From positions 372,001 through 436,000 of the forward strand of contig NZ_PJMC01000001.1 in assembly GCF_002892795.1 (NCBI RefSeq): a DNA stretch of 64,000 nucleotides. Reading direction: 5' to 3'. Both the position numbers and the translations under genes were made by a program. The stretch comes from Arthrobacter sp. AFG20. GTDB taxonomy: Bacteria; Actinomycetota; Actinomycetes; Actinomycetales; Micrococcaceae. The notes beneath the pieces were generated by a model. The model was not told the origin of the DNA. It saw only the letters and a program-made list of their open reading frames with translations, and searched no databases. Of the stretch, positions 18,040 through 27,737 are shown one piece after another. How positions within the stretch are numbered: the stretch's first letter is position 1; every line of letters begins with the position of its first letter.

Positions 18040-18977
18040 ATGAAACCCTTGCAGAATCAGTCCGGCCCGCCGCCACCACATTGAGCGGACTGCGGTTCTC
18101 CAAGGGCCATGGAACAGGCAACGACTTCGTCCTGGTCGCTGACCCCGAGGGCGTGCACTCCATCTCCGCTGAGCAGGTCGCCCAGCTGTGCGACCGCCAC
18201 CGCGGCATCGGCGGTGACGGGCTCATCCGCGCCGTCCCGTCCCGTCTCCTTGACGAGGGCCGGCAGATTCTTTCCGAAAACCCCGACGCCGAGTGGTTCA
18301 TGGATTACCGCAACGGTGACGGTTCCCTGTCGGAGATGTGCGGCAACGGCGTGCGCGTGTTCGTCCACTTCCTCCTGGCCGAGGGCCTGGCTGAGCTGCC
18401 TGCCGGCGGCTCACTGACCATCGGCACCCGCGGCGGCGTCAAGACCATTGTCCGCACAGGTGACGGCTACGCCGTCGACATGGGCCCCTGGGAGTTCATC
18501 TTCCCGGAAGCAGCTGCCCGCGCCATGGATTCGCTGGTCAGCGCAGACGGACTCGAAGTGCCCCGGCCGGCGCTGTCCGTCAGCATGGGCAACCCCCACA
18601 CGGTCGTAGCCCTGGCCGAGCTGTCCGAGCTCCGGGACACCCGGCTCTTTACCGCCCCGCACGTCGACCCGGCTCCCGCCAATGGCACGAACGTCGAGTT
18701 CGTTGTTCCGGCCGAGCCGCTGGTGCACGACGGCGTGGGCACGGTGACCATGCGGGTCCACGAACGGGGCGTCGGGGAAACGCAGTCCTGCGGCACCGGC
18801 GCATGCGCCGCGGCGGTGGCCATCCGTCACTGGGCCGGACAGGGCGCCCCGGACGCCTGGCAGGTGAAGGTCCCGGGCGGCGTCGTGGGCGTGAAATTCT
18901 TCACCGTCGCCGGCGGGCGCGAGCACGTTGAGCTAAGCGGCCCGGCAACGATCGTTGCTACCGGGACGCTTTCCTGA
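18036..18977 (+). CDS. dapF: Diaminopimelate epimerase
   Basis: 313 aa. Converts LL- to meso-diaminopimelate for peptidoglycan and lysine. The two catalytic cysteines are present in SEMCGNGVRVF and ETQSCGTGACAAAV. TAACCT (18024-18029) lies six bases before ATG 18036, an internal leaderless promoter inside the end of the EamA gene. The 3' end overlaps the convergent methyltransferase gene by 20 bases. Confidence 0.95.
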   Translation: MNETLAESVRPAATTLSGLRFSKGHGTGNDFVLVADPEGVHSISAEQVAQLCDRHRGIGGDGLIRAVPSRLLDEGRQILSENPDAEWFMDYRNGDGSLSEMCGNGVRVFVHFLLAEGLAELPAGGSLTIGTRGGVKTIVRTGDGYAVDMGPWEFIFPEAAARAMDSLVSADGLEVPRPALSVSMGNPHTVVALAELSELRDTRLFTAPHVDPAPANGTNVEFVVPAEPLVHDGVGTVTMRVHERGVGETQSCGTGACAAAVAIRHWAGQGAPDAWQVKVPGGVVGVKFFTVAGGREHVELSGPATIVATGTLS

Positions 18978-19572
18978 CCCGCAGGATCCTGAAGGATTTG
19001 GACGTGCTTTCCCGCGTCACCGTGAAAGAGTCATCCAGAACCTCCGCCAGCCAGCGCTGAAGCGTATCCGAGCCCAGGTTCTTCTGCACCACCAGCCAGG
19101 CGGAACCCCCCGGTGCCAGCCTCGGCAGCCAGAGCAGCAGGAGTGAGTGCAGCTCATCCTTGCCGATCCGGATCGGCGGATTGGACCAGATGGTGTCGAA
19201 ACGGATTTCCGGATCCACGTTCTCCGGCGTGCTGGCCGTGACATTGTTCAGGCCAAGCAGTTCGGCGTTCCCGTTGGTGAGCGCGATGCATCGTTCATTG
19301 ACGTCTACCGCGTAGACCTGCGCGTGCGGTGCCCGCAGCGCCATGGTCAGGGCGATGGGTCCCCATCCGCAGCCGACGTCGAGCAGGTTACCCTGTGGCG
19401 CAGGCGCGGGAACCTCGGCCAGCAGGACGGCCGTCCCCTTGTCGATGCCGTCCGGACTGAAGATGCCGGACGAGGTCTGCAGCTTCCGACTTTCACCGGC
19501 CAGTTCCACTGTGAGGGGCTTGCGGGTAAACGGCCCCGCGGGTGAGGCACTGAAATAGTGGGCAGACTCCAT
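18958..19572 (-). CDS. RsmC-like class I SAM methyltransferase
   Basis: 204 aa. Single methyltransferase domain: SAM site NLLDVGCGWGPIALTMA and the catalytic SNPPIRIG typical of guanine-N2 rRNA methylases (RsmC/RlmG C-terminal half). The N-terminal half of E. coli RsmC is missing, as in most actinobacterial homologues. Target is probably 16S rRNA but not proven. TAATCT eight bases upstream of the ATG may be its -10 element. Confidence 0.85.
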   Translation of the reverse strand: MESAHYFSASPAGPFTRKPLTVELAGESRKLQTSSGIFSPDGIDKGTAVLLAEVPAPAPQGNLLDVGCGWGPIALTMALRAPHAQVYAVDVNERCIALTNGNAELLGLNNVTASTPENVDPEIRFDTIWSNPPIRIGKDELHSLLLLWLPRLAPGGSAWLVVQKNLGSDTLQRWLAEVLDDSFTVTRESTSKSFRILRVRKASR

Positions 19573-19643
19573 AACTGGCCAGATTAGTGGGCTGCCCGCC
19601 CGATGGGAAACCGGCTAATGGGAAAGCCGGCTGGCCGGTCTGG

Positions 19644-19722
19644 TATCCTTGAAGGCATGTTCCTGATTTTTGAGTAGCCGGTACTTCTTTTTGCCCGCGG
19701 CCTTTTAGCCGCCGGCACCGGC
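19644..19722 (+). promoter_or_regulatory. hflX leader with short ORF and nested hairpin
   Basis: TATCCT (19644-19649) is followed seven bases later by a six-codon ORF. Its stop overlaps the first base of a stem GCCGGT/ACCGGC (19677-19682 with 19717-19722), which encloses GCGGC/GCCGC (19697-19701 with 19708-19712). The hflX ATG is about 230 bases downstream; the rest of the 381-base gap shows no other clear feature. This resembles a ribosome-dependent attenuator. Confidence 0.45.
19657..19677 (+). CDS. Putative leader peptide MFLIFE upstream of hflX
   Basis: ATG-TTC-CTG-ATT-TTT-GAG-TAG. The ATG sits seven bases after TATCCT, the arrangement of probable leaderless genes in this window, so it would be the first thing translated on the hflX transcript. 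Its stop codon touches a hairpin. Translation is unproven. Confidence 0.4.
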   Translation: MFLIFE

Positions 19723-19953
19723 CCATGGCTCCCCTCCAGTGCGACGCAGGTATTGCCCTTTGCAGGCACAGACCTTCCGCAGGAGCGCAGCCCGAACAGC
19801 ACTCAATCAGACCGCTTCCCGCCGGCCATGCCTGACGTCTGCCGGCATTTCAGGAGACCCTCCATGACCCCTCGCAGTCAGCCCAGCGCGAATACCGCTG
19901 CCAAGGGCGGCAATCAGCACTATTCTGAAGATGCAGAACCTTCAAAGGAGACC

Positions 19954-21531
19954 ATGACCAATCAGCAAAATCCCGGATCCGAGCCAGCAGCCCAGGACAT
20001 GAGTCCTGAGGAAATCCAGGCTGTTATCGACCGGATCCTCGCTAAAGACGTCCCGGCCAGGAACGCCACACCTGCCAACGGCAGCCGCGCCGACAGCCAG
20101 GGCGTTTTGGGCAAGGCGCAGGCCATTTCGCAGCTCGCCGAAGAGCACAGCACGTTCGACGGCGACCAGCAAGACCTCGAGGAACGCCGGGCACTGCGAC
20201 GCACGGCCGGGCTGTCCACCGAACTCGAGGACGTCACCGAAGTCGAATACCGGCAGTTGCGCCTGGAACGAGTCGTTCTCGCCGGTCTCTGGACCGAAGG
20301 CACGCTTGCCGACGCCGAGAATTCCCTGCGTGAACTCGCCGCGCTGGCGGAAACAGCGGGCTCGGAAGTCCTCGACGGACTGGTCCAGCGGCGCGCCAAG
20401 CCGGACCCCGGCACTTTCCTCGGTTCCGGCAAGGCGCTGGAACTCAAGGACGTGGTGATGTCCACCGGCGCCGATACCGTCGTGGTGGACGCCGAACTCG
20501 CTCCGTCCCAGCGGCGCGGCCTTGAAGACATCGTCAAGGTGAAGGTCATCGACCGCACGGCCCTCATCCTCGACATCTTCGCCCAGCACGCCAAGAGCCG
20601 GGAAGGTAAGGCCCAGGTGGAACTGGCGCAGCTCGAGTACCTCCTCCCGCGCCTCCGCGGCTGGGGTGAATCCATGTCCCGCCAGGCCGGTGGCCAGGTG
20701 GGCGGCGCCGGCGCCGGCATGGGCTCTCGTGGCCCCGGTGAAACCAAGATCGAACTGGACCGGCGAAGGATCCGCACCCGGATGGCCAAGCTGCGGCGGG
20801 AGATCGCCGCGATGAAGCCTGCACGGGAGACCAAACGGGCCAACCGCCGTCGTAATGAAGTCCCGTCCGTGGCCATCGCCGGGTACACCAACGCCGGCAA
20901 ATCCTCGCTGCTGAATCGCCTCACCGACGCCGGGGTCCTGGTGGAGAACGCCCTGTTCGCCACCCTGGATCCCACCGTCCGCAAGGCCGAGACCGCCGAC
21001 GGAATGGGGTACACGCTGGCCGACACCGTGGGCTTCGTCCGGTCCCTTCCCACCCAGTTGGTGGAGGCCTTCCGTTCCACCCTTGAGGAAGTGGCGGATG
21101 CAGACCTGATCCTGCACGTCGTGGACGTGTCGCACCCGGACCCGGAGGGCCAGATCGCCGCCGTACGCTCGGTGTTCGCCGAGGTGGACGCCCGCAAGGT
21201 GCCCGAGATCATCGTCCTGAACAAGGCCGACGCCGCCGACCCGTTTGTCGTGGAGCGGCTGAAGCAGCGCGAACCGCGGCACGTGGTGGTTTCGGCACGT
21301 ACGGGGGAGGGCATTGCCGAGCTGCTCAGGGCCATCAGCGAGGCCATCCCGCGGCCTAACGTCAAGATGCAGCTTCTCGTGCCGTACCACCGCGGGGATC
21401 TCATCAGCAAGCTGCACGACTCCGACGCGGAGATCCTGAGCCTGGATCACGAAGAGGGCGGCACCCGCGCCGTGGTCATGGTCCGGGAAGGCCTCGCGGC
21501 TGAACTGGAATCCTTCAGCATCGATGACTGA
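19954..21531 (+). CDS. hflX: Ribosome-associated GTPase HflX
   Basis: 525 aa. HflX splits stalled or hibernating 70S ribosomes. N-terminal HflX domain (KPDPGTFLGSGKALELKD, DAELAPSQRRGLE) and the glycine-rich linker GGAGAGMGSRGPGETKIE precede the G domain, with G1 AGYTNAGKSSLLN near residue 309, G3 DTVGFV and G4 NKAD. ATG 19954 has AAAGGAG three bases upstream; an in-frame start at 19753 is possible but would add poorly conserved sequence. The stop overlaps dinG by eight bases. Confidence 0.93.
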   Translation: MTNQQNPGSEPAAQDMSPEEIQAVIDRILAKDVPARNATPANGSRADSQGVLGKAQAISQLAEEHSTFDGDQQDLEERRALRRTAGLSTELEDVTEVEYRQLRLERVVLAGLWTEGTLADAENSLRELAALAETAGSEVLDGLVQRRAKPDPGTFLGSGKALELKDVVMSTGADTVVVDAELAPSQRRGLEDIVKVKVIDRTALILDIFAQHAKSREGKAQVELAQLEYLLPRLRGWGESMSRQAGGQVGGAGAGMGSRGPGETKIELDRRRIRTRMAKLRREIAAMKPARETKRANRRRNEVPSVAIAGYTNAGKSSLLNRLTDAGVLVENALFATLDPTVRKAETADGMGYTLADTVGFVRSLPTQLVEAFRSTLEEVADADLILHVVDVSHPDPEGQIAAVRSVFAEVDARKVPEIIVLNKADAADPFVVERLKQREPRHVVVSARTGEGIAELLRAISEAIPRPNVKMQLLVPYHRGDLISKLHDSDAEILSLDHEEGGTRAVVMVREGLAAELESFSIDD

Positions 21532-23605
21532 CGGGGCGGCAGCCGGCGGCGCCGCGGCCACGGCCGGCGGCGCCGCGGCCACGGCCGGCGAGCAGCGTGT
21601 ACTTGACCTGCTCGACCGTGCCGTGGCTGGCATGGGCGGCCAAAGCCGCAGCGGCCAGCACGAGATGGCCCGGCAGGTGGCGCGCGCAATAGAAACCGGC
21701 GACCACCTGCTGGTGCAGGCCGGCACGGGAACCGGCAAGTCACTGGCCTACCTGGTCCCGCTCATCGCGCACTCGCTGGAGAGCAATAAGCCGACCCTCG
21801 TCTCCACCGCCACCCTCGCGCTGCAGACCCAGATCGTGGGCCGTGACCTCCCGCGGCTGCTGGAGAGCCTCAAACCGGCACTCGACCGGCCCGTGAAGGT
21901 GGCACTCGTCAAGGGCCGCGCGAACTACGCCTGCAGGCACAAGCTGGAGGGCGGCTTTCCCTCCGAGGAACCCTCGGAGGGCCAGCTCTTCTCGCTGGGT
22001 GAGGACACCAGCGTCCCGCACTTCGCTGCGGCGATGGGCGGTCCATCGTCGCAGCTCGGCAAGGAGGTGGTCAGGCTCCGGGAATGGGCGGAGCAGACCA
22101 CCACGGGCGACCGGGACGAGCTCCTTCCCGGCGTCACGGACCGTGCCTGGCGGCAGGTGTCCGTCACGTCCATGGAATGCCTCGGCGCGCAGAAATGCCC
22201 CGTCGCCGAAGAGTGCTTCAGCGAACTTGCCCGCCATAACGCCACGGAAGCCGACGTCGTGGTGACCAACCACGCCATGCTGGCCGTCAGCGCCTTCGAA
22301 GGCCTGGCGGTGCTGCCGGAGTACGACGTCGTGGTGGTGGACGAGGCACATGAACTCCAGGACCGGGTGACCGGCGCGGTTTCGGGGCAGCTGTCGGTGG
22401 CCATGGTCCATGCCGCGGCCTCCGGCGCCCGCAAGCACACCGGCATCACTGTGGACGCGCTTAACACAGCGGCAGCCAACCTTGAGGTGGTTCTCGCCGG
22501 CGTTCCCAGCGGCTTGCTGCCCAACGGCCTGAACGACGAGCAGCTGGATTGTGTGGACCAGCTGGGTGAGGCCTGCCGGGCGGCGCTGTCGGACTCCAAG
22601 GGGGACAGCAACACAACGGCCGACGGCGGGCGGCAGCTTGCGCGCTCCCGCCTGCTGGTGATTTTGGAGCTTTGCGAACGTTTGATTGCGGCGCGCGAAA
22701 ACCGAGAGGTGGTCTGGTTCTCCCGGAACAGCACGTTTGATCCCCAGCAGGGATACTCGGCGCCGGACGAGACTGCCCCGGCTCTGGTCAACATCGCCCC
22801 GCTGAGCGTCGCAGGCAGGCTCCGGGAAGGCCTGTTCGCGGGCCATACAGTGGTCCTGACGTCGGCCACACTGGCCATCGGCTCTGCCTTCGAACCCGCC
22901 GCGGGCGGACTGGGCCTGGTCGGCGACGGTGCGCCGAGCTGGACCGGCGTCGACGTGGGTTCGCCCTTCGACTACCCCCGGCAGGGCATCCTCTACGTGG
23001 CAGGGCACCTGCCGAAACCGGGCCGCGGCACTTCGCCTGAGGCCCTGGACGAACTCGAGTCGCTCATCCGTGCCTCCGGCGGGGGAGCCCTCTGCCTGTT
23101 CTCCTCACGGCGGGCCGCCGAGGAGGCGGCGGACGCCCTGCGCACGCGGCTGGATGTCAGCATTCTCTGCCAGGGCGAATCCACCATGACCGCACTGGTG
23201 AAGCAGTTCGCCGACGAGCCTGATACTTGCCTGTTCGGCACGATGTCACTCTGGCAGGGCGTCGACGTCCCGGGCGGATCATGCCGCCTGGTGGTCATTG
23301 ACAGGATCCCCTTCCCGCGCCCGGACGACCCCCTGATGACCGCGCGGTCCCGGGCCGTTGCCCAGGCCGGCGGCAACGGTTTCATGGCAGTATCAGCCAC
23401 GCACGCGGCCGTCAGGCTGGCCCAGGGGGCAGGACGGCTCATTCGGTCCACGAATGACAAGGGCGTGGTGGCGGTGCTGGACTCCCGGCTGTCGACGGAA
23501 CGCTATGGCGGGTTCCTGCGGGCCGCCCTGCCGCCGTTCTGGCCGACGACCGACAAGAAGACCGCCGTCGCAGCACTCGAACGGCTCGCTGGCGCACAGG
23601 CGTAG
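21524..23605 (+). CDS. dinG: ATP-dependent helicase DinG-family
   Basis: 693 aa XPD/DinG-like superfamily 2 helicase. Walker A QAGTGTGKSLAYLVPL near residue 67, DEAH box VVVDEAHEL, and C-terminal motifs FGTMSLWQGVDVPGG and GAGRLIRSTNDKGVV are intact. Four Fe-S cysteines appear to be present (ANYACRHK, then MECLGAQKCPVAEECF). It resolves R-loops and unusual DNA structures. Despite the name, no LexA box precedes it here; it overlaps hflX. The N-terminus contains a 21-bp tandem duplication. Confidence 0.9.
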   Translation: MTDGAAAGGAAATAGGAAATAGEQRVLDLLDRAVAGMGGQSRSGQHEMARQVARAIETGDHLLVQAGTGTGKSLAYLVPLIAHSLESNKPTLVSTATLALQTQIVGRDLPRLLESLKPALDRPVKVALVKGRANYACRHKLEGGFPSEEPSEGQLFSLGEDTSVPHFAAAMGGPSSQLGKEVVRLREWAEQTTTGDRDELLPGVTDRAWRQVSVTSMECLGAQKCPVAEECFSELARHNATEADVVVTNHAMLAVSAFEGLAVLPEYDVVVVDEAHELQDRVTGAVSGQLSVAMVHAAASGARKHTGITVDALNTAAANLEVVLAGVPSGLLPNGLNDEQLDCVDQLGEACRAALSDSKGDSNTTADGGRQLARSRLLVILELCERLIAARENREVVWFSRNSTFDPQQGYSAPDETAPALVNIAPLSVAGRLREGLFAGHTVVLTSATLAIGSAFEPAAGGLGLVGDGAPSWTGVDVGSPFDYPRQGILYVAGHLPKPGRGTSPEALDELESLIRASGGGALCLFSSRRAAEEAADALRTRLDVSILCQGESTMTALVKQFADEPDTCLFGTMSLWQGVDVPGGSCRLVVIDRIPFPRPDDPLMTARSRAVAQAGGNGFMAVSATHAAVRLAQGAGRLIRSTNDKGVVAVLDSRLSTERYGGFLRAALPPFWPTTDKKTAVAALERLAGAQA
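21542..21583 (+). repeat. Two tandem 21-bp units in the dinG 5' end
   Basis: Two identical in-frame copies of a 21-bp GC-only-biased unit encode AGGAAAT twice and extend the disordered N-terminus without affecting the helicase domain. A partial third unit (GCCGGC) follows. Confidence 0.8.
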
Positions 23606-23609
23606 AGAA

Positions 23610-23634
23610 GCCCCGGGCTACAACAGCCCGGGGC
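23610..23634. terminator. Hairpin between dinG and lexA
   Basis: GCCCCGGGCT and AGCCCGGGGC form a 10-bp stem with a 5-nt loop between convergent genes. No T-run is present on the + strand. Confidence 0.6.
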
Positions 23635-23649
23635 CGAAGGTTGCAGCGG

Positions 23650-24396
23650 CTACAGCGAGCGGAGTACGGAAACCACCTTGCCCATGACAACGGCGTGGTC
23701 GCCGAGAATGGGTTCGTACTGGGTGTTCTGCGGAAGCAGCCACGTGTGGCCGTCCCGCTGCCGGAAGGTCTTGACCGTGGCTTCGTCGTCGAGCAGCGCC
23801 GCGACGATGTCGCCGTTGACCGCGTCGCTCTGCCGCCGGACCACCACCCAGTCTCCGTCGCAGATGGCTGCATCAACCATGGAGTCGCCTGCGACCCTGA
23901 GCATGAACAGCTCGCCGTGGCCCACCAGCTGGCGGGGCAGCGGCATCAGCTCCTCCACCACCTGGTCCGCGAGGATGGGGCCGCCGGCCGCGATCCGGCC
24001 GACCAGCGGCACCATTGCGGTGTCCATCGCGCTGGGCAGTTCGGTGACTGAAGCGCCTGCCGCGCTCAGTGCCGGGGCCTTGTCCGCACCGCCGGTTTTC
24101 GCCGTCCCCGCATCCAGGGTGAGCGGCATCAGGACCTCCATGGCGCGCGGACGCTTGGGGTCGCGCCGGAGGTAGCCAAGCTTTTCCAGCTGCGAGAGCT
24201 GATGGGTCACGCTGGACAGGCTGGCCAGGCCGACGGTGTCACCGATTTCCCGCATCGACGGCGGGTAGCCGTTGTCGTTGACCGAGCGCTGGATGGTTTC
24301 CAGGATCTTTTTCTGGCGGACCGTGAGTCCCTTGGGGGTCCGCTGAGACCGCGGGCTGCGCTGGGGAGCCTTGCCGTCAGAGGCCTGTGCTGCCAT
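23650..24396 (-). CDS. lexA: SOS repressor LexA
   Basis: 248 aa. N-terminal winged helix ([16 protein letters not shown] to [16 protein letters not shown]), then an Ala-rich linker and the S24 self-cleavage domain with A137-G138 in RIAAGGP, S172 in [11 protein letters not shown] and K209 in EATVKTF. RecA filaments activate its cleavage. ATG at 24396 is preferred because upstream in-frame sequence is not conserved in character. A promoter with LexA box lies at 24514-24554, implying autoregulation with a leader of about 110 bases. Confidence 0.96.
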   Translation of the reverse strand: MAAQASDGKAPQRSPRSQRTPKGLTVRQKKILETIQRSVNDNGYPPSMREIGDTVGLASLSSVTHQLSQLEKLGYLRRDPKRPRAMEVLMPLTLDAGTAKTGGADKAPALSAAGASVTELPSAMDTAMVPLVGRIAAGGPILADQVVEELMPLPRQLVGHGELFMLRVAGDSMVDAAICDGDWVVVRRQSDAVNGDIVAALLDDEATVKTFRQRDGHTWLLPQNTQYEPILGDHAVVMGKVVSVLRSL

Positions 24397-24513
24397 GTTC
24401 GCCAACGCCTTTCCGTTCCTCCCGGCCGCGGTAGCTGCAGTGGCCGGGAACTTCCGGCCTGAAAATGTCAGACCCTGCTGATCAACTGCAGATGTGGTTG
24501 TTCTGTGATTTCC

Positions 24514-24554
24514 AACGTAGGCCAGCCATAGGGCTTTTTCAAACATTTGTTCTA
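24514..24554 (-). promoter_or_regulatory. lexA promoter overlapped by a LexA box
   Basis: On the minus strand TTGAAA (24537-24542) and TACGTT (24514-24519) are 17 bases apart, a good SigA-type promoter. TCAAAC-ATTT-GTTCTA (24539-24554), matching 10 of 12 LexA half-site bases, covers the -35 element. Confidence 0.7.
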
Positions 24555-24606
24555 GCGAGTCTCGACTTAATTCGTCGATAGGTGCTAAAACTAGGAAAAG
24601 CAAAGT

Positions 24607-24622
24607 TCGAACATGTGTTCTA
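24607..24622. promoter_or_regulatory. LexA box in the lexA/LysM-gene intergenic region
   Basis: TCGAAC-ATGT-GTTCTA: one perfect half-site and one with a single mismatch. It lies between lexA and the divergent LysM gene and probably belongs to the latter. Confidence 0.75.
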
Positions 24623-24643
24623 GTGAGGGCCGCTCGGCAGTCC

Positions 24644-24670
24644 GGTGTTCGAACTGTTTGTTCGAACACC
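24644..24670. promoter_or_regulatory. Perfect inverted repeat with two GTTCGAAC units, LexA-type operator
   Basis: GGTGTTCGAAC, a 5-nt spacer, and the exact reverse complement. Both LexA half-sites (TCGAAC, GTTCGA) are perfect, but the spacer is five rather than four bases. It lies 35 bases before the LysM-gene start. Confidence 0.65.
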
Positions 24671-24704
24671 AGGCAGTACAACTTGGTCCAGGAGGGCTCA
24701 CGCC

Positions 24705-25121
24705 ATGTCAGCTTCAACAGCAGTGTCGGCTTCAACGGCAATCCCGTCTGCAGATTCCCAGCGCGGCGCGGCGTCTCAGTCCCGTGCAGCGTCCCGGCCA
24801 GGCAAGCCGCCGCGCCTTCGCCTCACCCGACGAGGCCGCATTGTCCTGATCGGCCTGCCGCTTGTCCTGCTGGCAGCCGTTATCCTGTCCCTGACCGGGC
24901 TCCTGAACTCTCCGGCCAAGGCCGCAGACAATGCCAGTGGCCTGACGGTCACTCCCACCGTTTCGGTCACGGTGCAGCCCGGCGAATCACTGTGGGCCAT
25001 CGCCGGGCAGGTCGACCCGGACCGCGATCCCCGGGACGTGATTGCGGACATTGTCCAGCTCAACGACCTTCAGGCCGGGAAGGTCATGCCCGGCCAGCAG
25101 CTGTTTGTGCCCAACAAGTAG
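24705..25121 (+). CDS. LysM membrane protein, SOS cell-division inhibitor type (YneA/ChiZ-like)
   Basis: 138 aa. A Ser/Ala-rich cytosolic N-terminus, one membrane helix (about residues 46-66), and an extracytoplasmic LysM domain (about 84-137, [18 protein letters not shown] to [11 protein letters not shown]). Divergence from lexA, LexA-type sites upstream and this architecture match YneA of Bacillus, DivS of Corynebacterium and Rv2719c/ChiZ of Mycobacterium, which delay division during DNA damage. AGGAGG nine bases before ATG 24705 sets the start. Function is by analogy. Confidence 0.82.
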   Translation: MSASTAVSASTAIPSADSQRGAASQSRAASRPGKPPRLRLTRRGRIVLIGLPLVLLAAVILSLTGLLNSPAKAADNASGLTVTPTVSVTVQPGESLWAIAGQVDPDRDPRDVIADIVQLNDLQAGKVMPGQQLFVPNK

Positions 25122-25144
25122 GGGCGATGGAGCGCGTTCCCCGT

Positions 25145-25170
25145 GGCCGGAACCGTCACAGTTTCCGGCC
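25145..25170. terminator. Hairpin after the LysM gene
   Basis: GGCCGGAA and TTCCGGCC pair around a 10-nt loop between the LysM gene and hisC; no T-run. Confidence 0.45.
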
Positions 25171-25198
25171 AGCCCTCCGCACTACTTAAACTGTCCTA

Positions 25199-26317
25199 GT
25201 GACTGACCAGCTTGAGCGACTGAACCGACTGCCCCTGCGGACCAACCTGAGGGGGCTGTCCCCCTACGGCGCCCCGCAGCTTGACGTTCCGATCCTGCTC
25301 AACGTCAACGAGAACACGCATGGCGTGCCCGCCGACGTGCGGGCGGCCATCACCGCGGCGGTAACCGAGGCTGCGGCCGGGCTCAACCGGTACCCTGACC
25401 GCGAATTCACCGAACTCCGGGAAGCCCTGGCCGAATACCTCGGCCACGGGCTCGGCGCGGACAACCTCTGGGCAGCCAACGGCTCCAACGAGGTCCTCCA
25501 GCAGATCCTCCAGGCCTTCGGCGGCCCCGGCCGTTCGCTCCTGAGCTTCCCGCCGACCTACTCCATGTACCCGCTGCTCGCCAGCGGCACGGACACCGCC
25601 TACATTGCCGGCAAACGTGCCGACGACTACGGCCTCAGCGCCGAGTCCGCCGCAAGCCAGGTGCGCGCACTCGAGCCCAGCATCGTCTTCCTGTGCTCAC
25701 CCAACAACCCCACCGGCACCGGCCTGGGCCTGGATGTGGTGGAAGCCGTTTATGAGGCGGGCGAGGCCAGCCAGGCAGTCGTCGTCGTGGACGAGGCCTA
25801 CCACGAGTTTGCGCACGACGGCACGCCCAGCGCCCTCACCCTGCTGCCGGGCCGGGAGCGGCTCATCGTCTCCCGGACCATGAGCAAGGCGTTTGCCCTT
25901 GCCGGCGCCCGCGTCGGCTACATGGCGGCCGCCCCGGAAGTGACTGACGCCCTCCGGCTGGTGCGCCTGCCCTACCACCTGTCGGCCGTCACGCAGGCAA
26001 CCGCCCTCGCGGCGCTGCAGCACCGCGAGGCGCTCATGGCCGATGTCCAGGACATCAAGCGGCAGCGTGACCGGATTGTCTCGGAACTGACGCGGATGGG
26101 GCTGCGGCCCGCGGCGTCCGACTCCAACTACGTCTTCTTCGGCGGGCTGGAGAAGCCCCATGAGGTCTGGCAGGGACTGTTGGATGCAGGGGTGCTCGTC
26201 CGCGACGTCGGCATCGCCGGCCACCTGCGGGTGACGGCCGGTACTGAGACGGAAACCACAGCCTTCCTGGAAGCGCTGGAAACCATCCTGGCCCGGCAGG
26301 CCGCACTTCCGGCCTAA
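25199..26317 (+). CDS. hisC: Histidinol-phosphate aminotransferase
   Basis: 372 aa fold-type I PLP enzyme converting imidazole-acetol phosphate to histidinol phosphate. [40 protein letters not shown] and the PLP-lysine region [17 protein letters not shown] are conserved. TAAACT (25187-25192) lies six bases before the GTG, so the his operon probably begins here with a leaderless message. hisD, often just upstream, is absent from this locus. Confidence 0.94.
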   Translation: MTDQLERLNRLPLRTNLRGLSPYGAPQLDVPILLNVNENTHGVPADVRAAITAAVTEAAAGLNRYPDREFTELREALAEYLGHGLGADNLWAANGSNEVLQQILQAFGGPGRSLLSFPPTYSMYPLLASGTDTAYIAGKRADDYGLSAESAASQVRALEPSIVFLCSPNNPTGTGLGLDVVEAVYEAGEASQAVVVVDEAYHEFAHDGTPSALTLLPGRERLIVSRTMSKAFALAGARVGYMAAAPEVTDALRLVRLPYHLSAVTQATALAALQHREALMADVQDIKRQRDRIVSELTRMGLRPAASDSNYVFFGGLEKPHEVWQGLLDAGVLVRDVGIAGHLRVTAGTETETTAFLEALETILARQAALPA

Positions 26318-26376
26318 ACTTGGATATGGACCGGGTCAGGTCCGCCCCCATCCTTCGTCAAAGGACATCTATCACC

Positions 26377-27003
26377 ATGAGCGACACCGGAATCAAGGCT
26401 GCCGAGGCACGGACTGCACGCATGGAGCGCGCCACCAGCGAATCCTCCGTGCTGGTGGAGATCAACCTCGACGGCACCGGAGTGTCGGACATCAGCACGT
26501 CGGTCCCGTTCTACGACCACATGCTGACGGCGCTGTGCAAGCACTCACTCATCGACATGACCGTCAAGGCCACCGGCGACACCCACATTGACGTCCACCA
26601 CACCGTCGAGGACGTAGCCATCACGTTCGGCGAGGTCCTGCGCACCGCGCTGGGCAACAAGGCGGGCATCCGCCGCTTCGGCGAGGCCACCGTGCCCCTG
26701 GACGAGGCCCTCGCGCACGCCGTCGTTGACGTGTCCGGCCGGCCCTACCTGGTGCACGGCGGCGAGCCCGCCGGGCAGGAGTACCACCTGATCGGCGGCC
26801 ACTTCACCGGTTCGCTGACGCGGCACGTGTTCGAGGCCATCACGTTGCACGCCGGCATCTGCCTGCACATGAACGTCATCGCCGGCCGCGACCCGCACCA
26901 CATCGTGGAAGCCCAGTTCAAGGCCTTCGCGCGGGCCCTCCGCGCAGCCGTCGAGCCGGATCCCCGCGTCGAAGGCATTCCGTCCACCAAGGGAGCACTG
27001 TGA
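26377..27003 (+). CDS. hisB: Imidazoleglycerol-phosphate dehydratase
   Basis: 208 aa monofunctional IGP dehydratase. Metal-binding histidine blocks [23 protein letters not shown] and [21 protein letters not shown] are present, ending in the usual [17 protein letters not shown] 26377 follows AAAGGA and gives the standard N-terminus; upstream in-frame starts at 26320/26326 are less likely. TAAACT at 26315-26320 may be a secondary promoter. The stop overlaps hisH (GTGA). Confidence 0.95.
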   Translation: MSDTGIKAAEARTARMERATSESSVLVEINLDGTGVSDISTSVPFYDHMLTALCKHSLIDMTVKATGDTHIDVHHTVEDVAITFGEVLRTALGNKAGIRRFGEATVPLDEALAHAVVDVSGRPYLVHGGEPAGQEYHLIGGHFTGSLTRHVFEAITLHAGICLHMNVIAGRDPHHIVEAQFKAFARALRAAVEPDPRVEGIPSTKGAL

Positions 27004-27737
27004 CCGGCAAAGAACTGCGCGAGGGCGCAATCATCGATCCGTCGGCCACGCTGAAGCTGGCTTCCCCGGAGGGCAAGCCCACCGTCACCGTCCTGGACTA
27101 CGGTTCCGGCAACGTCCGTTCGGCCGTGCGTGCCCTGGAACGTGCCGGTGCCGAGGTCATCCTGAGTTCCAAGCCCGAGGACGTGCTGAACGCCGACGGG
27201 CTGGTCGTTCCCGGCGTCGGCGCCTTCGAAACGGTCATGCGCGAACTCAAGGCCGTTGATGGAATCCGGATGATCGGCCGCCGCGTTGCCGGCGGACGTC
27301 CGGTCCTCGGCATCTGCGTCGGCCTGCAGGTGCTCTTCGAGGCCGGCGTCGAGCACGGAACCGAAGCCGAAGGCATGGGGGAGTGGCCCGGCAAGGTGGA
27401 GCTCCTCCCGGCCGAGGTGGTGCCGCACATGGGGTGGAACACCGTCAAGGTCCCGGAAGGCTCCAGGCTTTTCGAAGGCGTCGAGGGCGAGCGGTTCTAC
27501 TTTGTGCACTCCTACGGCGTCCAAAACTGGGACTTCGACGTGATCCAGCCCCGGATGGCGCCGCCCCTCGTCACGTGGTCCGAGCACGGTGGCCCCTTCA
27601 TCGCCGCCGTGGAGAACGGCCCCCTCTGCGCCACCCAGTTCCACCCGGAAAAGTCCGGTGACGCCGGCGCGCGTCTCCTGAAAAACTGGGTCGACGGGCT
27701 CCGCGGGCCGCGTTCCCGGCAGGCGGCGGACGCCTAG
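27000..27737 (+). CDS. hisH: Imidazole glycerol phosphate synthase glutaminase subunit
   Basis: 245 aa class I glutamine amidotransferase supplying ammonia to HisF. Nucleophile region [12 protein letters not shown] and catalytic [12 protein letters not shown] are intact, with WNTV and YFVHSYG between. The first ~25 residues extend the usual N-terminus. HisF is not encoded directly downstream here. Confidence 0.94.
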   Translation: MTGKELREGAIIDPSATLKLASPEGKPTVTVLDYGSGNVRSAVRALERAGAEVILSSKPEDVLNADGLVVPGVGAFETVMRELKAVDGIRMIGRRVAGGRPVLGICVGLQVLFEAGVEHGTEAEGMGEWPGKVELLPAEVVPHMGWNTVKVPEGSRLFEGVEGERFYFVHSYGVQNWDFDVIQPRMAPPLVTWSEHGGPFIAAVENGPLCATQFHPEKSGDAGARLLKNWVDGLRGPRSRQAADA

